Origin: Escherichia fergusonii ATCC 35469
GTDB taxonomy: Bacteria; Pseudomonadota; Gammaproteobacteria; Enterobacterales; Enterobacteriaceae
Direction of reading: 5' to 3'
DNA length: 64,000 bases
Assembly (NCBI RefSeq): GCF_000026225.1
Contig: NC_011740.1
Span: 1,860,001 to 1,924,000 of the forward strand
How positions within the stretch are numbered: position 1 is the first letter of the stretch; each line of letters begins with the position of its first letter. The notes under the pieces are model-generated. The model was not told where the DNA came from and made no database searches. It saw only the letters and a list, made by a program, of their open reading frames with translations. The translations under genes and the position numbers were made by a program. This document shows positions 16,935 to 25,573 of this stretch, in pieces.

Positions 16935-17747
16935 TTAAAACTGATGCCAGGTTTCATCGGCCAGCCTGATAAAGTGTTCTTCGCCGGTCTGTTGCCAGCG
17001 GTACTCAAACCACCCTGCTTTCAGCATCTGTAGCCATGGTTGCCAGCGTCTAACCTGACGCCACAACTGCCCGGCGTCTATCCTGGCAAGGTGCGCATAA
17101 TCGTTAACTAGTGCCCGTTGCTGTTGTTCGTTTTCAACCCAAACCGCAGCCAGCTCCAACGCCACATCACCATCACCAGCATACTCCCAGTCAATCAACC
17201 GCAGTCCTTTTGCAGTAATTACCAGATTTGCGGCATGAACATCCATATGCAATGGGCTTAATCGTAATGGTTGCGGTTCACGAACATGACGTAAACGTTT
17301 AAGCCAACGTAACCACAACGGCGTGCGACGTGCAGGATCACTTCCCTGCCAGTATTGTTCCAGAAGGGGTAACAGCAATATCCGCCAGCCAAAACACGGT
17401 TGTTGATGCAGATGATACAGTAAACACACAAGTTCGTTGGTATCTGGCAGGCAGGAAGGCACTTCTCCCACGAGATAATCGACTGCCATCCATCCAGGGC
17501 GATACAACCGAGGCCTTGGCGCCAGCGTTTCTGGCAGACGGGAAAGCACATGATACTGGCGCAGAAATATTGATTCAGCTGATGAGGGATCATGCGGACG
17601 GCGCAAAACTAAACGCTGCTCATCATTTTCAATAACAACACTACTGCCGCTAAGCCCACACTGGCAGGACTCCACAAGATAATATTGCGGGAAATAGCGC
17701 GACAGTATCTCGTCGCGCGTTAGCGAATTATTGCTGCTGTACTGCAC
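16935..17747 (-). CDS. thiK: Thiamine kinase ThiK
   Basis: A 270-residue protein of the aminoglycoside phosphotransferase/choline-kinase fold that phosphorylates thiamine in salvage. The catalytic loop HMDVHAANL (H-x-D-x4-N) and the metal-binding IDWEYAG motif are intact. It is visibly less conserved relative to K-12 than its neighbours and four residues shorter at the C-terminus. Its start overlaps the lpoB 3' end by 20 bases, suggesting coupled translation. Confidence 0.93.
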   Translation of the reverse strand: MQYSSNNSLTRDEILSRYFPQYYLVESCQCGLSGSSVVIENDEQRLVLRRPHDPSSAESIFLRQYHVLSRLPETLAPRPRLYRPGWMAVDYLVGEVPSCLPDTNELVCLLYHLHQQPCFGWRILLLPLLEQYWQGSDPARRTPLWLRWLKRLRHVREPQPLRLSPLHMDVHAANLVITAKGLRLIDWEYAGDGDVALELAAVWVENEQQQRALVNDYAHLARIDAGQLWRQVRRWQPWLQMLKAGWFEYRWQQTGEEHFIRLADETWHQF

Positions 17748-18369
17748 CTTTACCTGACCAGATGATCTCGCCGGTCTGTACCAGCATCAGTTGCATTTGT
17801 AAGGTTGGTGCGTTGACATTGCCAGACGCACTAGAGTAAAGCACATAATGAGCACCTACATTGCGTGCAATACCTATCGCCTTGCTCCGGGTTCCAAGGC
17901 TGTCCTGAGGTGATAAACCAAGCTGCTGTTTTGCCATCGAAAGTTGCTGGGCAGACACTAAGGTGAATTTACCGTTATTCGCCAGAGCATTGCGTAAGGT
18001 CTCTGTAGCTTCACCCGCATTCAGCGTACCGTTAGTCCGGTTGTTGACGCTGTCCACCAACAGGACGCTACCGGCACTTACGCCATCAGCCTGCAGCATT
18101 TTACCAACCATTGGTTGCATCGCCCCATTCCAGTCGTAATGTCTGACATGCGGTGCTGGCGGAGCTGTTTGGTCTTCATGCTCTACCGGCCCTGGTTGTT
18201 GCGGGATCGTCGGCACAGATGGCACGGTGGTTACAGGTGGTTGTGGTTGCACTGGCTGCTCCGGTGTAGGTTTTACTTCTTCGACTGGTGCAGGTTCTCG
18301 TTGCAATGTACAACCGGCGAGGAACATCGCCAGCGCGGCAACTATGGCGTAGCGATTGATTTTTATCAT
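17728..18369 (-). CDS. lpoB: Outer-membrane lipoprotein LpoB, activator of PBP1b
   Basis: A 213-residue outer-membrane lipoprotein that crosses the periplasm and activates PBP1b (MrcB). Lipobox LAGC with Cys20; a Pro/Gln-rich disordered linker (about 23-70) that spans the periplasm; then the globular domain beginning near HYDWNGAMQPM. ATG at 18369 is chosen (TTG one codon upstream is possible) with AGGGGT as ribosome site, giving the K-12 length. The linker is where most changes against K-12 are seen. Confidence 0.95.
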   Translation of the reverse strand: MIKINRYAIVAALAMFLAGCTLQREPAPVEEVKPTPEQPVQPQPPVTTVPSVPTIPQQPGPVEHEDQTAPPAPHVRHYDWNGAMQPMVGKMLQADGVSAGSVLLVDSVNNRTNGTLNAGEATETLRNALANNGKFTLVSAQQLSMAKQQLGLSPQDSLGTRSKAIGIARNVGAHYVLYSSASGNVNAPTLQMQLMLVQTGEIIWSGKGAVQQQ

Positions 18370-18382
18370 CAAGTTTCACCCC

Positions 18383-18757
18383 TTATAAATAAAGATAAAG
18401 TCTGACTTTGTGCGCCCCAAGATATCTGGCGCTGCCGTACAACGTTACCGACGAACGTGCCGGTATAGTCACGCTGCGCGGCGCTTCCAGAGGATGCATC
18501 TCCAGTCCTCTGGCGTCATACCAGTAAAACCGATAATGGACGGTTACAGGTTCTTGCCGTTCGTTATAAAGTGTTGAGGATGCAGAAGGCTGGATATCCG
18601 ACGTTTTTAGCTCTGGCTTTTGCGCCGTCACTCCTGCAGCCAGTAAAGTGGATTCCATTACCAGCGTCTGCTCGTCATTAACCGGAATTTCCGGATGCGA
18701 TCGGCAGCCCGCCAGAAGCATAAAAATCACAGATAGCGCAATGCATCCTCTGGACAT
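18383..18757 (-). CDS. ycfL: DUF1425 lipoprotein YcfL
   Basis: A 124-residue putative lipoprotein with lipobox LLAGC (Cys18) and a DUF1425 domain in the mature part (about 55-124, with VHYRFYWYDARGLE as a core motif). K-12 YcfL is 125 residues. It starts 2 bases after the hinT stop and ends 13 bases before lpoB, so it is in the same operon as the PBP1b activator; function not established. Confidence 0.93.
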   Translation of the reverse strand: MSRGCIALSVIFMLLAGCRSHPEIPVNDEQTLVMESTLLAAGVTAQKPELKTSDIQPSASSTLYNERQEPVTVHYRFYWYDARGLEMHPLEAPRSVTIPARSSVTLYGSARYLGAHKVRLYLYL

Positions 18758-18759
18758 TA

Positions 18760-19119
18760 TTACAGACCTTTATGTGCCAACATTGGGCCGAGGGCTCGTC
18801 CACCGAGCAGATGCATATGAATATGGTACACCTCTTGCCCGCCATGACGATTGGTATTCATGATTAAGCGATAACCATCCTCGGCAATACCTTCCTGTTC
18901 GGCAATTTTCGCTGCGACGGTAATCATGCGCCCCAACGCCTGTTCGTGCTCAGCGGTAACGTCATTAACCGTGGGGATCAGAATGTTAGGGATGATTAAA
19001 ATATGGGTAGGAGCCTGCGGTGAGATATCGCGAAATGCGGTCACCAGATCGTCCTGATATACGATATCGGAGGGGATTTCACGACGAATAATTTTGCTGA
19101 ATATTGTCTCTTCTGCCAC
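18760..19119 (-). CDS. hinT: HIT-family purine nucleoside phosphoramidase HinT
   Basis: A 119-residue cytoplasmic HIT protein that hydrolyses adenosine phosphoramidates. The histidine triad HIHMHLLGG is at about residues 99-107. The start is GTG at 19119 with AAGGAAA upstream, matching the K-12 length. First gene of the hinT-ycfL-lpoB-thiK-nagZ-ycfP series. In K-12 the divergent gene upstream is fhuE, which is missing here. Confidence 0.95.
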   Translation of the reverse strand: MAEETIFSKIIRREIPSDIVYQDDLVTAFRDISPQAPTHILIIPNILIPTVNDVTAEHEQALGRMITVAAKIAEQEGIAEDGYRLIMNTNRHGGQEVYHIHMHLLGGRALGPMLAHKGL

Positions 19120-19404
19120 GACATTTTCCTTCTTCAAAGAGTCACTGCGTTGCGCCATGCTACGCTAACCATAATGCGAGTATAGAGTATGAGCGACTTC
19201 TTCCCGCCCTTTCAACCTTAAGCCCCGATTTTTTAAGCAGAAAGTCTGTTCACCGGTGTTCTTATAACCATTTCTTTCGTTTAATTCGAACAGAACAAGG
19301 TAAATACGCTCTCTTCATGTGACCCAGTAAACAAAAACTTCTCTTTGCAAAGTATATGAACGACCTGTTCAGCCCACCGCGCAAATCTGGTAGATGCTCA
19401 AATA
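19120..19404. other. Gap where K-12 carries fhuE
   Basis: About 285 bases without a supported gene, between hinT and the ptsG terminator. In K-12 the 2.2-kb siderophore receptor gene fhuE lies here. No convincing fhuE fragment or Fur box was recognised. It must hold the hinT promoter. Confidence 0.65.
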
Positions 19405-19432
19405 TTAAAAAAGGCAGCCATTCGGCTGCCTT
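19405..19432 (-). terminator. Rho-independent terminator of ptsG
   Basis: AAGGCAGCC / GGCTGCCTT stem with a 4-base loop, followed on the minus strand by six T. It ends 23 bases after the ptsG stop. Confidence 0.9.
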
Positions 19433-19454
19433 AGTCTCCCCAACGTCCTACTGC

Positions 19455-20888
19455 TTAGTTGTTACGGATGTATTCATCCATTTCAGTTTTCAGGTTATCG
19501 GATTTAGTACCGAAAATAGCCTGAACACCGGAACCAGCAACAACCACGCCAGCTGCGCCCAGTTTTTTCAGGCCTGCCTGATCAACTTTCGACACGTCAG
19601 CCACGCTTACACGCAAACGAGTAATACAAGCGTCAAGGTTGGTGATGTTTTCTTTACCACCGAATGCAGCAACCAGTGCTGGTGCCATTTCGCTGGTAGC
19701 ACCTGCTTTCGCATCTTCAGTGGCATCCTCACGGCCCGGAGTTTTCAGATCCAGCGCTTTAATCAATACGCGGAAGATAGTGTAGTAAACAATCGCGTAA
19801 CCGAGACCAACAATCGGGAACAGCCACAGTTTGCTGCTGTTACCAGAAAGTACGATAAAGTCGATCAGACCGTGAGAGAACGACGTACCATCACGCATAC
19901 CCAGCAGGATACAGATTGGGAATGCCAGACCTGCAAGAATCGCGTGGATAATGTACAGGATCGGCGCCACGAACATGAAGGAGAACTCGATCGGCTCGGT
20001 GATACCGGTCAGGAACGAGGTCAACGCGGCGGAGATCATGATACCGCCCACTTTCGCGCGGTTTTCTGGTTTAGCTGAATGCCAGATGGCAATTGCAGCC
20101 GCTGGCAGGCCGTACATTTTGAACAGGAAGCCACCAGACAACATACCCGCAGTCGGGTCACCCGCCATATAACGCGGGATATCGCCGTGGAAAACCTGGC
20201 CTGCAGCGTTGGTGTATTCGCCGATCTGCATCTGGAAAGGTACGTTCCAGATGTGGTGCAGACCAAATGGCACCAGGCAGCGTTCAATAAAGCCATAAAT
20301 ACCGAACGCGACTACCGGGTTCTGGTAAGCAGCCCACTGAGAGAATGCCTGGATTGCAGAACCGATTGGTGGCCAAATGAAGGACAGCACCACACCGGTG
20401 AAAATAGCAGCCAGACCAGAGATAATCGGTACAAAACGTTTACCCGCGAAGAAGCCAAGATACTCAGGCAACTTGATACGGTAGAAACGATTGAACATGT
20501 ACGCTGCAATCGCACCGGAAATAATCCCCCCAAGAACACCAGTATCTGCCAGGTGTTTTGCGGCAATTTCTTCAGCGGGTAAGTGCAGAACCAGCGGCGC
20601 AACCACAGCCATGGTTTTGACCATGATGCCATAGGCAACAACAGCGGCCAGCGCCGAAACGCCATCGTTATTGGTGAAGCCCAGGGCCACACCGATAGCG
20701 AAAATAAGCGGCATATTTGCAAAAACGGAACCGCCTGCTTCTGCCATGACATGTGACACAACTGCTGGCAGCCAGCTGAAGTTTGCCGAACCGACGCCAA
20801 GCAGAATACCTGCGATTGGCAGTACGGATACCGGCAGCATCAGCGATTTACCGACCTTTTGCAGGTTAGCAAATGCATTCTTAAACAT
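19455..20888 (-). CDS. ptsG: Glucose-specific PTS permease EIICB-Glc
   Basis: A 477-residue inner-membrane transporter that imports and phosphorylates glucose. The IIC membrane domain (about 1-385) is followed by a linker and the IIB domain, with the phosphorylated cysteine in DACITRLRV (about residue 421). ATG at 20888 is chosen because it gives the conserved [10 protein letters not shown] start and an AGGAGC ribosome site; a longer in-frame reading exists upstream but would bury the leader. Control signals in the leader: an SgrS target at 20904-20915, plus CRP-like and Mlc-like sites. Confidence 0.97.
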
Positions 20889-20903
20889 AATTGAGAGTGC
20901 TCC

Positions 20904-20915
20904 TGAGTATTGGTG
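20904..20915 (-). promoter_or_regulatory. SgrS small-RNA target in the ptsG leader
   Basis: The mRNA sequence CACCAATACTCA just upstream of the AGGAGC ribosome site is complementary to the seed of the sugar-stress small RNA SgrS (TGAGTATTGGTG). Pairing would block translation and promote RNase E decay of ptsG mRNA, as known in E. coli. sgrS itself is not in the window. Confidence 0.8.
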
Positions 20916-20982
20916 CTTTTCTACGTTCTCACGCATTGGCGAGGGGGGAGAACCTCGCCCTGTACAGGGCATCTAAGTACCC

Positions 20983-21010
20983 TTTATTTATTACACAGAG
21001 TAAAATAAAT
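20983..21010. promoter_or_regulatory. Mlc-like operator at the ptsG promoter
   Basis: On the minus strand TTATTTTACTC...AATAAATAA forms an interrupted palindrome (TTATTT / AAATAA) of the Mlc type, about 100 bases upstream of the ptsG start, in the place of the proximal Mlc site known in E. coli. Confidence 0.6.
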
Positions 21011-21023
21011 CAGTAAGATTTTG

Positions 21024-21039
21024 TTTGACGGCTATCACG
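21024..21039. promoter_or_regulatory. CRP-like site upstream of ptsG
   Basis: Minus strand CGTGA-N6-TCAAA resembles the CRP half-site pair TGTGA-N6-TCACA with mismatches and sits just upstream of the Mlc-like operator, as expected for the CRP-activated ptsG P1 promoter. Confidence 0.55.
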
Positions 21040-21154
21040 TTTCAAATTCACGTAACCAGCAAAGATGCACAAACGGACAAAAAACATGTCTGAATGTTTC
21101 AGTGCGGTTATTCACCGCGCAAATTACGGCGGTGAACTTTACTCGTTTTATGTA

Positions 21155-21176
21155 TTAATTACGAGGACTAAAATAA
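21155..21176. promoter_or_regulatory. Possible distal Mlc operator of ptsG
   Basis: Minus strand TTATTTTAGTCCTCGTAATT is close to the Mlc pattern (TTATTT...AATTA). It is right behind the ycfH stop and about 270 bases before ptsG, a position comparable to the second Mlc site in E. coli. Confidence 0.45.
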
Positions 21177-21181
21177 GTCAA

Positions 21182-21979
21182 TTATTGGTCAGATTGCAGA
21201 CGAGACGGTTCGATGTGAAACAGGCGGGCAAAGTTTTCAGTGGTGACCTGCGCCAGTTCATCCACAGAAACACCTTTCAATACGGCCATATATTCTGCAA
21301 CGTCACGCACCATGGCTGGCTGGTTTTCTTTACCCCGGTGCGGTACCGGAGCAAGATACGGCGAGTCGGTTTCCACCAATAAGCGATCCAGCGGTACATA
21401 ACGGGCAGCATCTCGTAGCTGCTCAGCATTACGGAAGGTCACAATACCGGAAAAAGAGATGTAAAAACCTAGATCCAGCAACTTACCTGCCGTTTCTCTG
21501 TCCTCTGTAAAACAGTGTAGTACGCCACCGCAATCCGTCACTTTTTCTTCGCGCAGAATTGTCAGCGTATCGGCTCTTGCATCTCGTGTATGCACAATAA
21601 CGGGTTTGTTAAGCTCCCGACCGATCTGAATATGTTGAATAAATGACTCTTGCTGGCGAACTTTAGTTTCTGGAGTGTAGTAATAATCAAGGCCAGTTTC
21701 ACCCAAAGCCACAACGCCCTCTTCTGCCGCCAGGCGACGTAAATCTTCAACATCATAAGGATCGTTCTGGTTGAGCGGATGTACTCCACAAGAAAAGACA
21801 ACGTTATCGCGTTCGCCAACCAGATCTCGCATATGAAGGTAACCCGGTAATGTTGTGGCAACCGCAAGGCAAAATTTCACATCACGAGCAGCGGCTTTTG
21901 CCAGCACGTCATCCACGTCCTTATGCAAGGATTGATAATCCAGACCATCAAGATGACAGTGTGAGTCAACTAAAAACAT
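21182..21979 (-). CDS. ycfH: TatD-family metal-dependent hydrolase YcfH
   Basis: A 265-residue TIM-barrel metallohydrolase of the TatD DNase family. Metal ligands are visible in DSHCHLDG (residues 5-12), GETGLDYY, and VHTRDA, plus the C-terminal ETDSPYLAP motif. The ATG at 21979 gives the family start MFLVDSHCH; upstream in-frame codons fall inside holB. It lies 10 bases after the holB stop and is probably the promoter-distal gene of the pabC-to-ycfH series. Substrate not known with certainty. Confidence 0.95.
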   Translation of the reverse strand: MFLVDSHCHLDGLDYQSLHKDVDDVLAKAAARDVKFCLAVATTLPGYLHMRDLVGERDNVVFSCGVHPLNQNDPYDVEDLRRLAAEEGVVALGETGLDYYYTPETKVRQQESFIQHIQIGRELNKPVIVHTRDARADTLTILREEKVTDCGGVLHCFTEDRETAGKLLDLGFYISFSGIVTFRNAEQLRDAARYVPLDRLLVETDSPYLAPVPHRGKENQPAMVRDVAEYMAVLKGVSVDELAQVTTENFARLFHIEPSRLQSDQ

Positions 21980-21989
21980 AATATCTCGC

Positions 21990-22994
21990 TTAAAGATGGG
22001 GAACAGGCAGCACTGTGCCTGGTTGCAGGTAATTCTCAATACGAAGAAGGAGATCGGTTAACAACAGCTCGCGATTCAAACTGTTTACCGTTAATAACTG
22101 TTCGCGAGTCTGGCAGACGTCACGAAGGATCGCCTGAATTCGCGTTGCAGAAAGTTGCCGTGCGATAGTTGCAATCAGACTATACGCATCAGCATTGGTC
22201 ATAGAAGACGCGCCATGCTGATATTTTAGAGCATCTGTTAACAACGTCGCCAGCCAGTGCAATCTGTCAGGAACGTGTTCATGATTCAGACTGGGTAACA
22301 ATGAATACCAGTCACCATTTTGTACACTGCCGGACAACGCCTGGCATAAGGTGTCTCTTTGCGACCATGCTTCAGATTGCAGCAATGTCAATGCCGCTCC
22401 TGGCGCTCCTGAGCTTAAACGCAACGCAGCAAGTAACACTTCTTGTGACGCCGTCACTTCCCGGGCAAGCCAGGTAATCGCATACTGTTCTGGCGGTGGT
22501 GCCAGATGATGCACCAGACAGCGGCTACGTAAAGTTGCCAGTAAACGCGCAGGTTCTTTAGTGGCAAGGAAAAACCAGGTATCTGCCGGCGGCTCTTCCA
22601 GCGTTTTTAACAGTGCATTCGCTGCAGCATCTGTGAGCAAAGCGGCATCAGGTATCCAGACCACTTTTGCCCCCCCAAGCCGGGAATGCTCATAGAGTTT
22701 TTCGCTAACCTCACGCACTGCGTCAATGCCCTGCGCATTTTTGCCTTTTTCAGGAATGAGGGCATAGTAATCCGGATGCGTACCCGCTTGCATGAGTTGG
22801 CAGCCACGACAGTGCCCACAGCTTTTATTACCCTGGGGTTGTTGGCAAAGCAGGTAACGGCTGAGCGCATAAATTAATGCGTCATCGCCCATACCTGGCA
22901 GCGCCTGAATCAGTAGCGCATGGTGACCCCTTCCTGCCTGATAGTTCGCTACCAGTTTTTCGAAGTCTGGTCTTAACCATGGATACCATTTCAT
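21990..22994 (-). CDS. holB: DNA polymerase III delta' subunit HolB
   Basis: A 334-residue clamp-loader subunit. The N-terminal AAA+-like domain lacks a functional P-loop, as usual in delta'. A zinc-binding cysteine set (CQQPQGNKSCGHCRGC, about 50-65) and the DNA polymerase III delta' C-terminal domain are present. Same length as K-12 HolB. The start overlaps the tmk stop by 4 bases (ATGA type), implying coupled translation. Confidence 0.95.
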   Translation of the reverse strand: MKWYPWLRPDFEKLVANYQAGRGHHALLIQALPGMGDDALIYALSRYLLCQQPQGNKSCGHCRGCQLMQAGTHPDYYALIPEKGKNAQGIDAVREVSEKLYEHSRLGGAKVVWIPDAALLTDAAANALLKTLEEPPADTWFFLATKEPARLLATLRSRCLVHHLAPPPEQYAITWLAREVTASQEVLLAALRLSSGAPGAALTLLQSEAWSQRDTLCQALSGSVQNGDWYSLLPSLNHEHVPDRLHWLATLLTDALKYQHGASSMTNADAYSLIATIARQLSATRIQAILRDVCQTREQLLTVNSLNRELLLTDLLLRIENYLQPGTVLPVPHL

Positions 22995-23632
22995 GCGCCC
23001 TGCTCCTTCACCCAGGTTGTCACAGTTTGTCGAATATCAGCCATGACACACTCAAGCGATTGCGTGGCATCGATAGTGCGGATGCTGGCATCCTGAGCTG
23101 CAAGTTCCAGATAACGCGCACGAGTACGGTTAAAGAAGTCGAAGGACTCCTGCTCAATACGGTCCAGTTCACCACGCGCTCGTGCACGTTTTAGACCTAC
23201 TTCAGGCGTAACGTCGAGATACAGAGTCAGGTCCGGGCGAAAATCACCTAACACGGCATCACGTAGTGTTGCCAGCATGGTTTGATCAACACCACGACCG
23301 CCCCCCTGATAAGCCTGAGTCGATAAATCATGACGATCACCAATCACCCAGGTACCTTTCGCCAGTGCAGGCTTAATGACTGTCTCCACCAACTGGACGC
23401 GGGCTGCATAAAACATCAGAACTTCAGCCTTCTCAGTGATGACTTCATCACCGACGGATTTTATATCCAGCACCAGGCTCCTCAGTTTCTCAGCCAACTG
23501 CGTCCCTCCTGGTTCACGGGTAAAAATCATCTCACGAATGCCCAGTTGCTCAAGTGTCTCCACCACAACGTTACGCGCAGTGGTTTTACCTGCACCTTCC
23601 AGCCCTTCGATGACGATATAGTTACTGCGCAT
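22991..23632 (-). CDS. tmk: Thymidylate kinase
   Basis: A 213-residue kinase converting dTMP to dTDP. P-loop GLEGAGKTT at about residues 9-17, DR(x) motif GDRHDLSTQAYQGGGR near 97-112 and lid arginines near 150. Length as in K-12. The start overlaps the end of mltG by 11 bases; the end overlaps holB by 4 bases. Confidence 0.96.
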   Translation of the reverse strand: MRSNYIVIEGLEGAGKTTARNVVVETLEQLGIREMIFTREPGGTQLAEKLRSLVLDIKSVGDEVITEKAEVLMFYAARVQLVETVIKPALAKGTWVIGDRHDLSTQAYQGGGRGVDQTMLATLRDAVLGDFRPDLTLYLDVTPEVGLKRARARGELDRIEQESFDFFNRTRARYLELAAQDASIRTIDATQSLECVMADIRQTVTTWVKEQGA

Positions 23633-24644
23633 TTTTTTCCTTAAGCACTTTTAAATAGTCCTGCACTGACCGATTGTGGCTGGCAAGATTAGTGTTAAAT
23701 GTATGACCACCTTTACCATCGGCGACAAAATAGAGATATGGCGTTTTCGCCGGATGTGCCGCAGCCTGTAATGAGTCTTCGCCAGGTGTGGCAATTGCCC
23801 CCGGCGGCAGGCCATTGATGGTATAGGTATTATAAGCCGTCGGCGTTTCAAGATCCGCGCGGGAAAGATTGCCATTATAGCGCTCTCCCATACCGTAAAT
23901 CACGGTAGGATCGGTTTGTAAACGCATTCCCGTACGCAAGCGGTTAATAAACACCGAAGCAACACGATCACGTTCACTGGCTACCGCAGTCTCTTTCTCA
24001 ATGATAGAGGCCATGGTGACCAGTTCATTTTTATCTTTATACGGCAACCCTTCTGCGCGCTTTTCCCAGATACCATCGACAACTTTCACCATTTTCTGGT
24101 GCGATCGCTTCAATAACGCCACATCGGTTGTGTTTGCGGTATACATCCAGGTATCTGGCCAAAACCAGCCTTCGATCCACTCAGGTTTTTCCAAATCTAA
24201 CGCTTTAGCGACAGTTTCGTACTGATCATCGCTCAGGGTATGTTTGATATAAGGCGCTTCACGTAGTTGCTTGAGGTAATCGCGTAGACGCATTCCCTCG
24301 ACCATTCGTAACGGAAACTGAGCTTCTTTACCGCTTTCCAGCAATTGCAGCATCTCGCGTACCGTCATTTGTGGCGTAAAGCGATACGTTCCGGCTTTGA
24401 AACGCGACAGATCAGGCTCGATACGTAACAACCACTGGAACACTCGCGGTCGATTGATAATTTTCGCCATGTAGAGCTGCTCACCGAGTGCCAATCTGCC
24501 AGTACCCGATTTAAGCGTAAATATTGCTTCGTTTTTAATTAACAATTTACTGTCAGCGAACTGACGAACTTTCCACATGCCCACGCCTGCGGCAATGCCC
24601 AGTACAATCAACAACAGCAAAAGGACAAATAACAATTTTTTCAT
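23622..24644 (-). CDS. mltG: Endolytic peptidoglycan transglycosylase MltG
   Basis: A 340-residue inner-membrane protein. One N-terminal membrane helix (about 5-22), LysM-like region, then the YceG-like catalytic domain with the catalytic glutamate in MASIIEKETA (about residue 218). It cuts nascent glycan strands and probably terminates their extension. Start overlaps the pabC stop by 4 bases. Same length as K-12. Confidence 0.95.
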   Translation of the reverse strand: MKKLLFVLLLLLIVLGIAAGVGMWKVRQFADSKLLIKNEAIFTLKSGTGRLALGEQLYMAKIINRPRVFQWLLRIEPDLSRFKAGTYRFTPQMTVREMLQLLESGKEAQFPLRMVEGMRLRDYLKQLREAPYIKHTLSDDQYETVAKALDLEKPEWIEGWFWPDTWMYTANTTDVALLKRSHQKMVKVVDGIWEKRAEGLPYKDKNELVTMASIIEKETAVASERDRVASVFINRLRTGMRLQTDPTVIYGMGERYNGNLSRADLETPTAYNTYTINGLPPGAIATPGEDSLQAAAHPAKTPYLYFVADGKGGHTFNTNLASHNRSVQDYLKVLKEKNAQ

Positions 24645-25456
24645 AATGAATTCGGGTGCTCACAAAGTGGGGCTAAAAACTCAAATAATTGTCTCGAAGA
24701 CAGCAACTTATCACCACAGGTGCGTACGGGAATGACGGGCATCAGCGCATTACAAAGCAAAATTTCATCTGCCGCCATTACCTCTTCCGGTCGAGCCTGA
24801 ACTTCGACAACACGATAAGAAGATTGTGCCAATAAATGGATACAGAATTGTCGCATAATGCCCTTCACACCGGCATATTCAAGGCTCGGTGTATAAACCA
24901 CATTTCCCTGTCGCCAGAATAAATTAGCTGCGCAGCATTCCGTAACCCATCCTTCGCTGTCAAGAACAAGTGCCTCGTCAGCAGTTGTCTGATCGAGATG
25001 TGTCCGGATCAACACTTGCTCCAGCCGATTAAGATGCTTAATTCCTGCAAGTAAGGGATTGCGGCCCAGGCGAACAGGGCTGAGAGTTAGCGTAATTCCC
25101 TTCTGTCGCCAGCGGGAATAATGCTCTGGATATGCAGAAACGGACAAAATTCGGCCTGGTGAGTGACAACTGCCAGGACTGTAACCACGACCACCACTAC
25201 CACGAGTGATAATCACCTTAAGCACACCACTTTTATGTTCCCTTGCCAGAGTTTCCATTTCCAGTTGCAGTAACTCCCACTGCTCAAAGGTAATCATCAA
25301 TTTAATGCAGGCATCCTGTAATCGCCGGATATGCTCTGTGAGCATAATTACATGTCCATCCTGAATACGTGCGGTGGTGAAACATCCATCACCAAACTGC
25401 GTCGCTCTGTCACTCGCGGCCAGCCATGTTTGTTTTTGACCATTTATTAAGAACAT
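24641..25456 (-). CDS. pabC: Aminodeoxychorismate lyase PabC
   Basis: A 271-residue PLP-dependent class IV enzyme. It converts 4-amino-4-deoxychorismate to p-aminobenzoate and pyruvate for folate. The PLP lysine is in IKHLNRLEQV (about residue 159), and the phosphate-binding region is near GVKGIMRQ. K-12 PabC is 269 residues. The gene follows fabF with a terminator hairpin between them at 25528-25552. Confidence 0.95.
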   Translation of the reverse strand: MFLINGQKQTWLAASDRATQFGDGCFTTARIQDGHVIMLTEHIRRLQDACIKLMITFEQWELLQLEMETLAREHKSGVLKVIITRGSGGRGYSPGSCHSPGRILSVSAYPEHYSRWRQKGITLTLSPVRLGRNPLLAGIKHLNRLEQVLIRTHLDQTTADEALVLDSEGWVTECCAANLFWRQGNVVYTPSLEYAGVKGIMRQFCIHLLAQSSYRVVEVQARPEEVMAADEILLCNALMPVIPVRTCGDKLLSSRQLFEFLAPLCEHPNSL

Positions 25457-25527
25457 ACTGGCTCCCTATCGTTTTGAATAAGTTTGGCAGTTTGAACACA
25501 TCAGGACAAGTCTGTTGCATATACATG

Positions 25528-25552
25528 AAAAAAGGCCCGCAAGCGGACCTTT
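25528..25552 (-). terminator. Terminator after fabF
   Basis: On the minus strand AAGGTCCGC / GCGGGCCTT (one G-T pair) with a tight loop, followed by six T. It ends 22 bases after the fabF stop. Confidence 0.8.
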
Positions 25553-25573
25553 AATAGAAGAGTGATACGGATA

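Noticed and set aside
19356..20078. 240-residue frame antisense to ptsG starting in the hinT-ptsG gap
   Set aside because: Mostly the complement of ptsG; not a remnant of fhuE.
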